Positions 1-8,922 of a stretch of 36,482 nucleotides of DNA are shown here, piece by piece (the first letter of the stretch is position 1; each line of letters starts with the position of its first letter). Location of the stretch: positions 1 through 36,482 of the forward strand of contig JAJCZF010000069.1 of NCBI GenBank assembly GCA_029262535.1, in the 5' to 3' direction. The notes under the pieces were generated by a model. It did not search any database. It saw only the letters and a list, made by a program, of their open reading frames with translations, and was not told where the DNA came from. A program made the translations under genes and the position numbers. The DNA comes from Deltaproteobacteria bacterium (GTDB lineage: Bacteria; Desulfobacterota; GWC2-55-46; JAJCZF01).

Positions 1-27
1 CTTGTATTAGAGGAGTTATTACTCTAG

Positions 28-54
28 CCGGTTCAGCTTTGTAACCTGAACCGG
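28..54. repeat. Hairpin repeat, TAACCTGAACCG type, copy 1
   Basis: The arms CCGGTTCAG (28-36) and CTGAACCGG (46-54) are perfectly complementary around a 9-base loop. A related copy, sharing the TTTGTAACCTGAACCG core and a following AAC(G/T)TTAAA, lies at 20551-20573 upstream of psd. In both places it precedes a CGCGGA/CGCGAAATAA-type element. This is an interspersed repeat; function unknown. Confidence 0.6.
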
Positions 55-76
55 AACGTTAAAGCCCGGTAGCTAC

Positions 77-157
77 CACGGACTCCAGGCGCTGAAGAAA
101 AGTTATCAGTAAGCAAGAACCAACTTTGCGAAAATAAGCCTCGACCCGGTGCGTGCG
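77..157 (+). repeat. Degenerate copy of the palindrome/CGCGAAATAA intergenic repeat
   Basis: The stretch has the layout of the repeat family seen from 8.6 to 26.4 kb: CACGGACTCC on the left, GCGAAAATAAGCC on the right, then a decayed palindrome (CGACCCGGTGCGTGCG). It is poorly conserved, so the assignment rests on order and on its position next to the TAACCTGAACCG hairpin, as upstream of psd. A T-rich stretch without a visible Shine-Dalgarno sequence separates it from dnaG. Confidence 0.35.
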
Positions 158-201
158 CTTTTTTCTCGGTTTTTTTCTTTTTTTGTATTAAAATACCCCC
201 T

Positions 202-2019
202 ATGATTCCAAGAGAGAAGATAGACGAGCTTCTCAACTGCGCATCCATCGTTCAGATCATCAGTGAACATACCACCCTTAGAAAGAGCGGCGCAAACCAT
301 TCGGGCCTATGCCCGTTTCACTCCGAGAAGACAGCTTCGTTCTCCGTTAGCGAGGATAAGAAGTTATTCTATTGCTTCGGCTGCCACGCCGGCGGAAACG
401 TCATAGACTTTATCATGCAAAAAGAGGGCTTGTCCTTTCCCGACGCCGTGCGCTCGCTCGCGCAACGTTACGGCATAACGATTGAAGAGCAAGGTAGAGC
501 AAGAAATACGCTTACCGACGCCATCTACGAGGCCAACGAACTGGCCTTTCAATACTTTAAAAATGAACTCTTCTCAGCCGTCGGCAGTGTCGCGAGGGAC
601 TATATCAAGGGGCGCGGTCTTTCCAAAGAGACGGTCGAGGCCTTTGGCCTTGGCTTTGCCCCGGAGGGCTGGCGCGGCCTTACCGAATTTTTAAAGAAAA
701 AAGGCGTAAAACCCGAGGTCGCCATGAAGGCAGGGCTCGCTGCCCAGAAGAACGATAATATATACGACCGCTTTCGCGCGCGCGTGATCTTTCCGATACG
801 CGACGCTTCCGGCAGATGTCTCGCCTTTGGCGGACGCGCAATGGGAGACGATAAGCCAAAATATCTGAATTCCGCCGAGTCGCCTATATTTAAAAAATCG
901 GATGTATTATATGGCATTCACGAAGCGCGTTCGGCTATATCCAAGGCCGGTTCAGCGCTCGTTGCCGAGGGTTATATGGATACGATCGCCCTTCACGCGG
1001 CAGGGTTTACCAATACCGTCGCAACGATGGGCACGGCCCTTACGCCGGGCCACGTTAAACGGCTCTCCGGTTATTCGCGTAATATTCTAACAATATTCGA
1101 CGGCGACGACGCCGGGCGAAAGGCCGCTCTGCGTTCGGTCGGCCTCTTTTTGGACGAGGACCTGCCGGCGCTCGTTGTATTGCTGCCCAAGGGCATGGAC
1201 CCGGACGACCTATTGAAAGAGGGCGGCCAGCGGGCCATGAAGGCGCTCATAGATAAGGCCGTTCCTGTTTTGGATTTTCTGATAGACGAGGCCGCCTTGA
1301 CCTGCAACCTTGCAACTCCGGGAGGCAAGCGGGAGTTATTCGATAAGATACTGCCTTTTTTAAAGAGGATAAGAAATCCGGCTGAAGAGGCCCACTATGT
1401 AGAGGCCGTAGCCGGGAGGCTTTCGATGAGGCCCGATTCGGTTTACGAGGCCGTAAGGAGCAAGAGGGGAATTAAGCAGACGCCTTCAAGAGATGAGTCG
1501 CCTGACAGAGCGCAGCCTCGAAGCCCTATTGGAGTTGGCGGAGATATAAGGCGGCGCGGTATGCGCGGCGTCGAAGAGGTGCTTTTAAGGGTGCTTCTTC
1601 ATCATCCGGAACTTTACGATCAGGACGTTAAGCAGACCGTGGCCTCTTTTAAGGACGAAACATTTAAGAAGGCGATGATACATCTCACCTCAAGGCTCGA
1701 CGAGGGCATAAGGCCGGGCGAGAGCTCTTTCGATAGCGCCATAGAAGACGAGGGGGTAAGGGTGACACTCGCGGCCCTGCTTCTGGCGAGAGAGAACGGT
1801 TTTATAGAGTCGCCCGAGCAGATGCTTGACGATTGCGTTGAAAAGTTGCTCGCCGCGGGAAAGCTTAAGAGCGGAACGCTGGAGCAGATAAGGCTTTTGG
1901 AAGAGTCGGGCCGGATGGACGCGGCTGACGCGATAAGGGCGCGCGCCATGCAGGCCCTTGAGTTGAAAGGCCAAAACAGCCACAGGGACCGGGGCGACGG
2001 CTCGGACCGGGGAGACTGA
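202..2019 (+). CDS. dnaG: DNA primase DnaG
   Basis: DnaG synthesises the RNA primers for chromosome replication at the fork, partnered with the DnaB helicase. The 605-residue length is normal for bacterial primases. The N-terminal zinc ribbon is visible as C37, H40, C58 and C61 (CPFH...CFGC). The TOPRIM catalytic core shows EGYMD at 256-260 and FDGDDAG at 299-305, the acidic residues that bind the catalytic metals. The C-terminal third, about 430-595, corresponds to the helicase-interaction domain and ends in a short charged Arg/Gly/Asp tail. The ATG at 202 gives the usual [10 protein letters not shown] start, although no good Shine-Dalgarno sequence precedes it. rpoD follows 7 bases after the stop, the dnaG-rpoD part of the classical macromolecular synthesis operon; rpsU is not in the window. 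Confidence 0.98.
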   Translation: MIPREKIDELLNCASIVQIISEHTTLRKSGANHSGLCPFHSEKTASFSVSEDKKLFYCFGCHAGGNVIDFIMQKEGLSFPDAVRSLAQRYGITIEEQGRARNTLTDAIYEANELAFQYFKNELFSAVGSVARDYIKGRGLSKETVEAFGLGFAPEGWRGLTEFLKKKGVKPEVAMKAGLAAQKNDNIYDRFRARVIFPIRDASGRCLAFGGRAMGDDKPKYLNSAESPIFKKSDVLYGIHEARSAISKAGSALVAEGYMDTIALHAAGFTNTVATMGTALTPGHVKRLSGYSRNILTIFDGDDAGRKAALRSVGLFLDEDLPALVVLLPKGMDPDDLLKEGGQRAMKALIDKAVPVLDFLIDEAALTCNLATPGGKRELFDKILPFLKRIRNPAEEAHYVEAVAGRLSMRPDSVYEAVRSKRGIKQTPSRDESPDRAQPRSPIGVGGDIRRRGMRGVEEVLLRVLLHHPELYDQDVKQTVASFKDETFKKAMIHLTSRLDEGIRPGESSFDSAIEDEGVRVTLAALLLARENGFIESPEQMLDDCVEKLLAAGKLKSGTLEQIRLLEESGRMDAADAIRARAMQALELKGQNSHRDRGDGSDRGD

Positions 2020-2026
2020 GAACTTT

Positions 2027-3538
2027 ATGAAGAAAAAAAGAGAAGGTAAAGAGCTTGGGCGGGCCGGGGAAAAGTCCCAGGCCGGCGAGAGTTTCGGAAG
2101 CCCACGCGAATCGGCCCATACGAATGCCTATCATATCCCCAGTGCGCTGCCAGAGGGCGCCGACTCTATTAAGATGTACCTTAAGGAGATGGGCTCTGTC
2201 TCTCTACTTAAACGCGAAGAGGAGGTCGAGCTCGGAAAGCGTATTGAGTCTACGAGAAAGGCCATTATCGGACTTCTGCTTCGCTCTCCGATGCTTATTG
2301 ACGGACTTACGGCTGTAAGGGAGAATCTGAAGGGCCATAAGATGTGTACCGGTTTTCTGCTCTGCGAGAGCGAAGGCCGCCTGAACGACGGTCACAACAA
2401 AGAACGTTTCCTTGAGAGGATGGACGAGATACTCGCCCTTGACAAGAGCGGCTCAGGCGAGGCGCTTATCCACTTGATCTATGAGGTTGAGCGCGATACC
2501 GGCATACTGGAGCTGGCGATTAGAGAGCTTTCGGATCTCTTAAACGAGATATCCGTAAGCGAGGCTTTGCTTAAGAAGATAGAGAAACGTACCGGACTAA
2601 CTCCTGGCAAGATCCTCTCCGTAGTAAGGGATATAAAGGCGGGACGAGGTAGCGGTCTGGATAAAGAGCGGGAGCGGGCCGCAAGCGACGCGCACCCCGA
2701 AGTGAAGACTCTCAACTCTGCAATTAAGGCGCTTGAGAAGAAGTCGGGACTTAAGGTTCCGGTCCTGCGCGAGATTCTGTCGGATATAAAACGTGAAGAG
2801 GCCCGTCTTGAGAGCGGAAAGAGCGAGCTGACCCGCGCCAACCTGCGCCTGGTCGTTTCGATAGCTAGGAAGTATAATTACCGCGGCCTGCACCTTCTCG
2901 ACCTCATACAGGAGGGCAATATCGGCCTTATGCGCGCCGTTGAGAAGTTTGACTATACCAAGGGTTATAAGTTTTCGACCTATGCCACATGGTGGGTAAG
3001 ACAGGCTATGAGCCGCGCCATCGCCGATCAGGGTCGTATGATACGTATCCCCGTGCATATGCTGGAAGTGACAAATAAACTGGTTCAGGTATGCCGCGTA
3101 TATGTTCAAAAGAACGGCCACGAACCGGAGCCGGAAGAGATCTCCGATATAATGGACATTCCTCTTAAGAAGGTCAAGGACATCTTGAAGATCGTAAAAG
3201 AGCCCGTTTCGCTCGATACCCCCGTGGGCGACGACGAGACCGATTCGCTCTCCGATTTTATTGTGGATAAAGATACGAACGCCCCGCAGGACGAGGCGAT
3301 AAACTATGACCTCGCGGGCCACATGAAGGATCTTCTTTCGACCCTCTCGCCCAAGGAGGAGCAAGTCCTTCGGATGCGCTTCGGCCTTGACGACGGCAAC
3401 GAACTCACGCTCGAAGAGATTGGCGCGATCTTTAATGTTACGCGCGAGCGTATAAGGCAGATAGAGACCAAGGCCCTGAGAAAGCTGCGCCAGCCTAAAC
3501 GTTGCAAAAATATCAGGACCTTTTCCAGTAAGTATTAG
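2027..3538 (+). CDS. rpoD: RNA polymerase primary sigma factor RpoD (sigma-70 family)
   Basis: This is the housekeeping sigma factor, which directs RNA polymerase to -10/-35 promoters. Region 1.2 begins around residue 47 ([10 protein letters not shown]). A non-conserved charged segment fills about 80-265. Region 2 is at 270-337, with the core-binding and melting motifs ([21 protein letters not shown]). Region 3 is about 338-390 and region 4 about 434-491, with the helix-turn-helix [21 protein letters not shown] split over 4.2. The 503-residue protein has only about 46 residues before region 1.2, rich in Lys, Glu, Gly and Ser, so a full region 1.1 is not evident. The ATG at 2027 lies 7 bases after dnaG, and a GGGGAG stretch within the last dnaG codons may serve as the ribosome site. 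Confidence 0.97.
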   Translation: MKKKREGKELGRAGEKSQAGESFGSPRESAHTNAYHIPSALPEGADSIKMYLKEMGSVSLLKREEEVELGKRIESTRKAIIGLLLRSPMLIDGLTAVRENLKGHKMCTGFLLCESEGRLNDGHNKERFLERMDEILALDKSGSGEALIHLIYEVERDTGILELAIRELSDLLNEISVSEALLKKIEKRTGLTPGKILSVVRDIKAGRGSGLDKERERAASDAHPEVKTLNSAIKALEKKSGLKVPVLREILSDIKREEARLESGKSELTRANLRLVVSIARKYNYRGLHLLDLIQEGNIGLMRAVEKFDYTKGYKFSTYATWWVRQAMSRAIADQGRMIRIPVHMLEVTNKLVQVCRVYVQKNGHEPEPEEISDIMDIPLKKVKDILKIVKEPVSLDTPVGDDETDSLSDFIVDKDTNAPQDEAINYDLAGHMKDLLSTLSPKEEQVLRMRFGLDDGNELTLEEIGAIFNVTRERIRQIETKALRKLRQPKRCKNIRTFSSKY

Positions 3539-3625
3539 TTTTTCATAATAAAATCTTAGCATGATTGAAGGATATACCGGGTTATAAGTAAAAAACTGGA
3601 AAAGAAGGCCCGCCACCTGCTCTCC

Positions 3626-5296
3626 ATGGAGCGAGGAGGCGTGGTCGTAAAGGACCGGGGCGGGCGCGTAAGCATTTTGCTCGTCTACCCGAATCTATAT
3701 GGCCTTGGGATGTCCAATCTCGGTTTTCAGTCGGTCTACCGTCTCTTTAACGAGATCCCGGACTGCCTTGCCGAACGCGCCTTTCTGCCAGCTCCCGAAG
3801 ATCTTGTCGAATATGAAAAGAGCGGGACGCGCCTATTCTCTCTTGAGACACAGAGCGAGGCGCATACATTCGACGCCATTGCCTTTTCCGTCTCATTCGA
3901 GGACGACTATTTAAATATTCTTCGAATCTTAAGGCTTTGCAAGATTCCTCTGCTTGCGGCAGAGCGCGACGAGTCGCACCCGTTATTGATCGCGGGAGGC
4001 GCGGCCCCGGCGCTTAACCCCGAACCGGTCGCCGATTTTTTAGATATATGCGCGCTCGGTGACGGCGAGGGCGGCCTGATAGACGACCTTGTCGGTATTG
4101 TAAAGGATTCAAAGGAAGGCGGCAGAGAGGCCGCGCTTGAGGCCGCGGCCTTAAAGACCGGGATATATGTGCTATCCCTTTATAATATAGAGTATGACGC
4201 GGATGTGATCAGCGCCGCCTTGCCGCTTAAGGGCGCGCCCGCTCGCGTGAAGGCCGCCAAATGCGCCGACCTCACGGCCCATTCTATCCCTGAATCTGTC
4301 ATTACGACGCCCGAGGCAGGTTTCTCAGGGGCGACCCTGCTTGAGGTTGAACGCGGGTGCGGCAGGGGATGTCGTTTCTGCGCGGCGGGTTTTCTATATC
4401 TGCCAACGCGCCTTCAAAAAGAAGAGGATATTAAGGATGTAATGACACGCGCCGCCGCTGGCGAAGAGCGCGTGGGTCTTATAGGCGCGGCGGTCTCCGA
4501 GTACCCGGCCTTGAAGGAGATATTAAGGGATGCGACCGAAAAGGGGCTGGGCGCGACGCTTTCCTCTTTGCGCGTAGATTGCCTCGACGACGAGCTGGTG
4601 GGCTTATTAAAGGGCGCGGGCCTGCGCACCGTCACCGTGGCCCCGGAAGCCGCGACCGAACGGCTTAGGGATGTGATAAACAAGTGTACATCAGACGAAG
4701 AGATCTTTGACGGTATAAGGACTATCAAGGATGCCGGTTTTACACAGCTACGTCTCTACTTTATGGTAGGGTTGCCGACCGAGACCGATGCGGACGCGAA
4801 GGCGATAGTTGAAATGACCCGCGCCGTTAAGTTGATCTTCGGCAAAGGCCCGGTTACGGTCAGCATTAACCCGTTCGTGCCTAAACCATGCACGCCGTTT
4901 CAGTGGCATCCCTTTGAGCAGAGTGATTCGTTAAAGAGGCGTTACGCGATCATAAAGAAGGGCATTAACTCGATCAAGGGCGTTACCCTAAAGGCCCTTT
5001 CGATCAGAAAAGCCCTTGAACAGGCCATTATATCGAGGGGAGACCGAAGGCTCGGCCCTATCTTAGCGGCGGCCTCGGCCCCCGGCGCGACCTTTGCCAG
5101 CGCAGTAAGGCCCGTAAAAGCTGCGCTTCAGGCCTCGGCCCGCAGGCAGAGAGAAAGAGCGGAGATATTGCCCTGGGATATTATAGATCACGGCTTTAAA
5201 CGAGACTACCTTTATGAAGAGTATCAAAGGGGTTTAAAGGGTGTGACCATGCCGCCATGCAATCTGGAGAGCTGTACCCGTTGCGGTATCTGTTAA
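3626..5296 (+). CDS. Radical SAM protein, B12-binding-like N terminus (TIGR03960-like)
   Basis: The protein is a radical S-adenosylmethionine enzyme of unknown substrate. The first 150 residues look like a cobalamin-binding-type Rossmann domain (LLVYPNLYGLGMSNLGF, about 17-33). The [4Fe-4S]-binding motif follows as C245-x3-C249-x2-C252 (RGCGRGCRFC). The last residues form a second cysteine cluster, C545, C550, C553 and C556. This layout matches the family whose members are often fused to a DUF2344 domain; that domain is absent here. The family's function is not established. The start is uncertain: ATG 3626 has no Shine-Dalgarno sequence, and coding-like sequence continues in frame upstream to a TGA around 3567 without any ATG, GTG or TTG. 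A GAAGGA at 3567-3572 would suit an earlier, non-canonical start. Confidence 0.85.
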   Translation: MERGGVVVKDRGGRVSILLVYPNLYGLGMSNLGFQSVYRLFNEIPDCLAERAFLPAPEDLVEYEKSGTRLFSLETQSEAHTFDAIAFSVSFEDDYLNILRILRLCKIPLLAAERDESHPLLIAGGAAPALNPEPVADFLDICALGDGEGGLIDDLVGIVKDSKEGGREAALEAAALKTGIYVLSLYNIEYDADVISAALPLKGAPARVKAAKCADLTAHSIPESVITTPEAGFSGATLLEVERGCGRGCRFCAAGFLYLPTRLQKEEDIKDVMTRAAAGEERVGLIGAAVSEYPALKEILRDATEKGLGATLSSLRVDCLDDELVGLLKGAGLRTVTVAPEAATERLRDVINKCTSDEEIFDGIRTIKDAGFTQLRLYFMVGLPTETDADAKAIVEMTRAVKLIFGKGPVTVSINPFVPKPCTPFQWHPFEQSDSLKRRYAIIKKGINSIKGVTLKALSIRKALEQAIISRGDRRLGPILAAASAPGATFASAVRPVKAALQASARRQRERAEILPWDIIDHGFKRDYLYEEYQRGLKGVTMPPCNLESCTRCGIC

Positions 5297-5330
5297 TAAA
5301 TTCATGAAGTCCTTTTTTAGAGATTTATCC

Positions 5331-5358
5331 TTGAATAGCTCCTCTATTTATGTTAAAT
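5331..5358 (+). promoter_or_regulatory. Candidate promoter of rpsB-tsf
   Basis: TTGAAT (5331-5336) and TTAAAT (5353-5358) are separated by 16 bases, each matching four of six consensus positions. Transcription from here would leave a leader of about 110 bases before rpsB, long enough for the S2 autoregulation known in other bacteria, but I cannot identify a specific conserved structure in it. Confidence 0.4.
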
Positions 5359-5476
5359 TTCCATAGTTGTACAAAATACGCACACGTTCGTCTATTGTTC
5401 GTGGTGCCTGTCGCATAGGGCGGCGGGTCGGGCAAGCTCACGACGGCGTGGAGGTAAAACCGTAAGAGGAGAACAA

Positions 5477-6373
5477 ATGGCATATGTAACAATGAAGCAG
5501 CTTTTGGAGGCCGGAGTGCACTTTGGCCACCAGACCAAGAGATGGAATCCGAAGATGAAGCGTTATATCTTCGGCGCTAGGAACGGAATCTACATCATCG
5601 ACCTGCAGCAGACGGTCAAGTTATTTAACGACGCGTACGACGTTATAAAGAATATTGCCGCCAATAACGGCACGGTCATATTCGTCGGCACCAAGCGTCA
5701 GGCGCAGAGCGCGATCAAAGAAGAATCGCTTCGCTGTAATATGAGTTACGTCAACCAGCGTTGGATCGGCGGCCTCCTGACCAACTTTGCAACCGTTAGA
5801 AAATCTATCAAAAAACTTATCGAACTCGACGAGATGAAGGCCGACGACTATTCGACCGTAATCAAGAAAGAGGGCGTAATGCTCGAAAAGAACCGCCTGA
5901 GACTTGAAAAGACACTAGGCGGACTTCGTGAGATGACAAAGCTGCCGGACGCGGTATTCGTCATCGACACCAAAAAAGAGACGATCGCCGTGCGCGAGGC
6001 CAGAAAGCTCGGCATCCCGGTCATCGGCATCGTTGACTCCAACTGCGACCCGGACGAGGTCGATATCGTAATACCGGGTAACGACGACGCCATTCGCGCC
6101 ATCAAGCTCTTTTCCTCTTCAATGGCCAATGCCTGTCTCGAAGGCAAAGAGTCTTATGAAGAGGGTCTTCGCGCCGTTGACGAAGGAGCAGGTTCCGGTT
6201 CGGACGCGCCTGTGACCGTCGCCGATTTTGAAAAGGCCGCTGCCGCGCCAGTCAAGGAAGTAGAGGCGGCTCCGGCTGTCGAAGCGGCTTCGGCTGCGCC
6301 CGCTGAAGTAGCAGCCGCGCCTGCGCCTGCGCCTGAAGCCGAAGCTGCCACGGAAAAGCCCGCTGACGCCTAG
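5477..6373 (+). CDS. rpsB: 30S ribosomal protein S2
   Basis: S2 is a structural protein of the small ribosomal subunit, needed for S1 binding and initiation. The N terminus ([21 protein letters not shown]), the [11 protein letters not shown] segment and the D/N-rich [13 protein letters not shown] segment near 190 are diagnostic. The conserved S2 body ends around residue 235. About 60 further residues are dominated by Ala, Pro, Glu and Val; this low-complexity tail makes the protein 298 residues against 240-260 in many bacteria. The ATG at 5477 is preceded by AGAGGAG (5465-5471). tsf follows 110 bases downstream, as in most bacteria, so the pair probably shares a transcript. Confidence 0.98.
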   Translation: MAYVTMKQLLEAGVHFGHQTKRWNPKMKRYIFGARNGIYIIDLQQTVKLFNDAYDVIKNIAANNGTVIFVGTKRQAQSAIKEESLRCNMSYVNQRWIGGLLTNFATVRKSIKKLIELDEMKADDYSTVIKKEGVMLEKNRLRLEKTLGGLREMTKLPDAVFVIDTKKETIAVREARKLGIPVIGIVDSNCDPDEVDIVIPGNDDAIRAIKLFSSSMANACLEGKESYEEGLRAVDEGAGSGSDAPVTVADFEKAAAAPVKEVEAAPAVEAASAAPAEVAAAPAPAPEAEAATEKPADA

Positions 6374-6424
6374 TTTGTCTTGTGGCGTAAAGGCCGGTCT
6401 AATCTTTTGAATTTAAATCCCATT

Positions 6425-6455
6425 GGCCGCTCCTCTATTATCCGGAGGAGCGGCC
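6425..6455 (+). promoter_or_regulatory. GC-rich stem-loop between rpsB and tsf
   Basis: GGCCGCTCCTC (6425-6435) pairs perfectly with GAGGAGCGGCC (6445-6455) around a 9-base loop. No run of T follows, so it is unlikely to be a strong intrinsic terminator. A partial terminator, attenuator or RNA-stability hairpin that lowers tsf relative to rpsB is more likely. Confidence 0.6.
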
Positions 6456-6483
6456 TGTAAAATACAAATTGGAGTATATCTAA

Positions 6484-7134
6484 ATGAGCGTATCAGCAGC
6501 GGATGTAAAAGAGCTTAGAGCAAAGAGCGGCGCAGGTTTCATGGATTGCAAAAAGGCGCTTGGCGAGACCGGCGGCGACATGGATGCCGCGGTAACCTTT
6601 TTACGTGAAAAGGGGCTGGCCAGCGCAAAGAAGAAGGTCGGGCGCATCGCGGCCGAAGGTATAGTTAACGCATATATCCACGGCGGCGGAAAGGTCGGCG
6701 TACTGCTTGAGGTCAACTGTGAAACAGACTTCGTGGCAAAGACAGACGAGTTCAAAAATTTTGTCGGAGATATCGCAATGCATATCGCCGCAATGAACCC
6801 CGCTTACGCAAGGCGCGACGAGGTTCCGGGCGATGTTGTCGAGGCCGAAAAGCTTATATTTAAGAATCAGGCCCTTGAGAGCGGCAAACCTGAAAAGATC
6901 ATCGATAAGATAATCGACGGCAAGATAGATAAATATTTTAAAGAGAACTGCCTTCTTGAGCAGACCTATGTAAAAGACCCGGATAAGACGATCGAAGGTC
7001 TTGTGACAGAGATGATAGCCAAGCTTGGTGAGAATATCTCCATACGCCGCTTTGCCAGATTCATGGTCGGCGAGGGCATCGAAAAGAAGGTCGAAGACTT
7101 CGCGGCCGAGGTCGCCAAGGCGGGACAGGCCTGA
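6484..7134 (+). CDS. tsf: Translation elongation factor Ts
   Basis: EF-Ts is the guanine nucleotide exchange factor that recycles EF-Tu in the cytoplasm. The N-terminal UBA-like domain ([19 protein letters not shown]) and the EF-Tu-contacting TDFVAK motif near residue 80 are clear. With 216 residues it is the short form, like that of Thermus, rather than the longer E. coli form of about 283. The ATG at 6484 has GGAG at 6471-6474, 9 bases upstream. It follows rpsB, separated by a strong stem-loop. Confidence 0.98.
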   Translation: MSVSAADVKELRAKSGAGFMDCKKALGETGGDMDAAVTFLREKGLASAKKKVGRIAAEGIVNAYIHGGGKVGVLLEVNCETDFVAKTDEFKNFVGDIAMHIAAMNPAYARRDEVPGDVVEAEKLIFKNQALESGKPEKIIDKIIDGKIDKYFKENCLLEQTYVKDPDKTIEGLVTEMIAKLGENISIRRFARFMVGEGIEKKVEDFAAEVAKAGQA

Positions 7135-7247
7135 GGCATCTAAAATCCTCCAGGGTCTCTGGCAGGGTTGTTCGGGCCGCGAGCTGGCTTCTTTGTAAAG
7201 TAGGCTAATAAGCTACTGTCGAAAACTATATCTCCATAGGCTATGTT

Positions 7248-7276
7248 AAGTCCGTTATCATAAAGTCCGTTTCATA
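7248..7276 (+). repeat. Short tandem repeat upstream of pyrH
   Basis: AAGTCCGTTATCATA (7248-7262) is followed directly by AAGTCCGTTTCATA (7263-7276), and a third start, AAGACC, follows. The repeat ends just before the pyrH ribosome site. No function is evident. Confidence 0.6.
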
Positions 7277-7291
7277 AAGACCAGGGGCGAC

Positions 7292-8029
7292 ATGTCTGAC
7301 GTTAAATACAAGAGAATACTCCTTAAGTTATCCGGCGAGGCCCTTTTGGGCGACCGCGCCTATGGTGTGGACCCTGCCGTGGTCACAAGGATCGCCTCTG
7401 AGATCAAGGAGGTGCGCGATCTTGGAGTAGAGATCGCTCTCGTCATCGGAGGCGGCAATATCTTTAGAGGGCTTGCCGCCAGCGCCCGCGGAATGGACCG
7501 CGTCACCGGCGACTACATGGGCATGCTCGCAACTATCATGAACTCCCTCGCCATGCAGGACGCCCTTGAAAAACTCGATGTTCAGACCCGCGTCCTGTCG
7601 GCTATAGAGATGAAGGAGCTTGCCGAGCCCTATATCAAACGGCGCGCGGTCAGACATCTCGAAAGAGGGCGTATCGTTATCTTCGCCGCCGGCACTGGCA
7701 ACCCCTTCTTTACGACCGATACTGCGGCCTCTCTTCGCGCCATGGAGGTCAGCGCCGACGTCATCATGAAGGGCACCAAGGTCGACGGCGTTTACGACCG
7801 CGACCCGATGAAGGACGATAACGCTGTAAAGTACGAGAGCCTTACCTTTCTGGATGTCTTGAAGGACGGCCTTAAGGTCATGGACTCTACAGCCATCTCG
7901 CTCTGCATGGATAATAACCTTCCCATAATCGTCTTCAACATTAAGGACTACGGTAATGTCATCAAGGTCGTCAATGGCGACCCTGTAGGCACTCTCATCG
8001 TCGCTGAAGAGGGTTCCGGTAACGAATAA
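7292..8029 (+). CDS. pyrH: Uridylate kinase (UMP kinase)
   Basis: PyrH phosphorylates UMP to UDP using ATP, in pyrimidine nucleotide synthesis. It belongs to the amino acid kinase family, unrelated to eukaryotic UMP/CMP kinases. The N-terminal [12 protein letters not shown], the glycine-rich [12 protein letters not shown] (about 49-60), the nucleotide-binding [15 protein letters not shown] and the [13 protein letters not shown] segment are all in order. At 245 residues it is full length. The ATG at 7292 has GGGGCG just upstream. It sits in the usual tsf-pyrH-frr order. Confidence 0.98.
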   Translation: MSDVKYKRILLKLSGEALLGDRAYGVDPAVVTRIASEIKEVRDLGVEIALVIGGGNIFRGLAASARGMDRVTGDYMGMLATIMNSLAMQDALEKLDVQTRVLSAIEMKELAEPYIKRRAVRHLERGRIVIFAAGTGNPFFTTDTAASLRAMEVSADVIMKGTKVDGVYDRDPMKDDNAVKYESLTFLDVLKDGLKVMDSTAISLCMDNNLPIIVFNIKDYGNVIKVVNGDPVGTLIVAEEGSGNE

Positions 8030-8074
8030 CTCGAAGGCCGTTTAAATCAAGGCCCCGAATAGTGGAGAGCTAAT

Positions 8075-8632
8075 ATGATGAACGAAGTTATAGGTGAGAG
8101 TTCCGATAGGATGGACAAGTCGGTAGACTCTCTTGTCGCGGAGTACTCAAAGTTAAGAACCGGCAGGGCAACGGCCTCGATATTCGATTCGATAAAGGTA
8201 GACTACTACGGCTCCCCGACCCCGGTCAACCAGATGGCCAACCTCTCGGTGCCGGAACCGAGGCTCATAATCATACAGCCCTTTGACGCGACGCAGTTAG
8301 GGGCGATAGAGAAGGCCATAGTAGGCTCGGATCTCGGTCTAACGCCAAATAACGACGGCAAGATCATTCGCATCGCCATACCGCAGCTCACCGAAGAGAG
8401 GCGCAAGGAACTCGTAAAGGTCGCAAAAAAATATGCCGAAGAGTGCCGCATCTCAATCAGAAACGCGCGGCGCGACGCCAACGAGATGCTCAAGGAACTT
8501 GAAAAAGAAAAAGAGATAAGCCAGGACGAACATAAAAAAGGCAACCACGATATACAGGAAGTCACCGACAAACATGTAAAACGCGTCGAAGAGATACTGG
8601 AAGAAAAAGAAAAAGATATAATGGAAGTCTAG
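8075..8632 (+). CDS. frr: Ribosome recycling factor
   Basis: RRF works with EF-G to split the post-termination ribosome. The protein is 185 residues, the normal length. The conserved LRTGRAT segment (about 27-33), YYGSPTPVNQMA and the IRNARRDANEMLK helix identify the family. GGAGAG lies just upstream of ATG 8075. The stop codon TAG (8630-8632) touches the first unit of the palindromic repeat that begins the next gap. Confidence 0.98.
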   Translation: MMNEVIGESSDRMDKSVDSLVAEYSKLRTGRATASIFDSIKVDYYGSPTPVNQMANLSVPEPRLIIIQPFDATQLGAIEKAIVGSDLGLTPNNDGKIIRIAIPQLTEERRKELVKVAKKYAEECRISIRNARRDANEMLKELEKEKEISQDEHKKGNHDIQEVTDKHVKRVEEILEEKEKDIMEV

Positions 8633-8639
8633 CACACAG

Positions 8640-8665
8640 GCACACAGGTGTGCTCTTATTTCGCG
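8640..8665 (-). repeat. Palindrome/TTATTTCGCG repeat after frr, palindrome-left copy
   Basis: GCACACAGGTGTGC (8640-8653) is a near-perfect palindrome followed by TCTTATTTCGCG. A partial extra unit (GCACACAG) precedes it and overlaps the frr stop codon. The sequence is the reverse complement of the CGCGAAATAA-palindrome copies found before cdsA, psd and pssA. Confidence 0.75.
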
Positions 8666-8740
8666 CCGTAAGTTTATGGGGGCCGATAATAAGTAGTACG
8701 CGAAAGCAAAAGCCCGCAGGATTTTGCATTAAAAGATAAG

Positions 8741-8804
8741 GCCTCACCCTGTGCTTTTATTTCGCGGATAAAGTTTTTTGATACCCGATGCTTTTTCGTC
8801 CGCG
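8741..8804 (-). repeat. Palindrome/TTATTTCGCG repeat, second copy in the frr-uppS gap
   Basis: A decayed palindrome (GCCTCACCCTGTGC) is followed by TTTTATTTCGCGGATAAAG and ends in TCGTCCGCG. The CGCGGA and TCCGCG ends can pair, giving the hairpin part of the element. Confidence 0.65.
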
Positions 8805-8871
8805 TTGAAAGTTTTTGATAGGTCGTTATTTAGTTTCACAGCTCTTTTTAGAGTTCCTTTATCCCAATCAT

Positions 8872-8910
8872 GTAGGTTGGGTAGAGCGTAGCAAAACCTA
8901 ACAACACCCT
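8872..8910. repeat. GTAGGTTGGGT-type intergenic repeat before uppS
   Basis: GTAGGTTGGGTAGAGCGTAG is followed by CAAAACCTAACAACACCC, forming an imperfect inverted repeat. Related copies are at 9815-9870 and, in double form, at 20414-20535. Repeats of this general type are scattered in intergenic DNA of many bacteria. It ends about 12 bases before the uppS start, where no clear Shine-Dalgarno sequence is present. Confidence 0.6.
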
Positions 8911-8922
8911 AGAGCAACCCAT

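Noticed and set aside
33..300. Small minus-strand frames at the left edge
   Set aside because: They run through repeats and the start of dnaG and have no coding features.
2597..3616. 339-codon open frame on the minus strand
   Set aside because: It lies wholly antisense to rpoD, has no recognisable domain, and rpoD's own sequence is strongly conserved; the frame is a by-product of codon bias.
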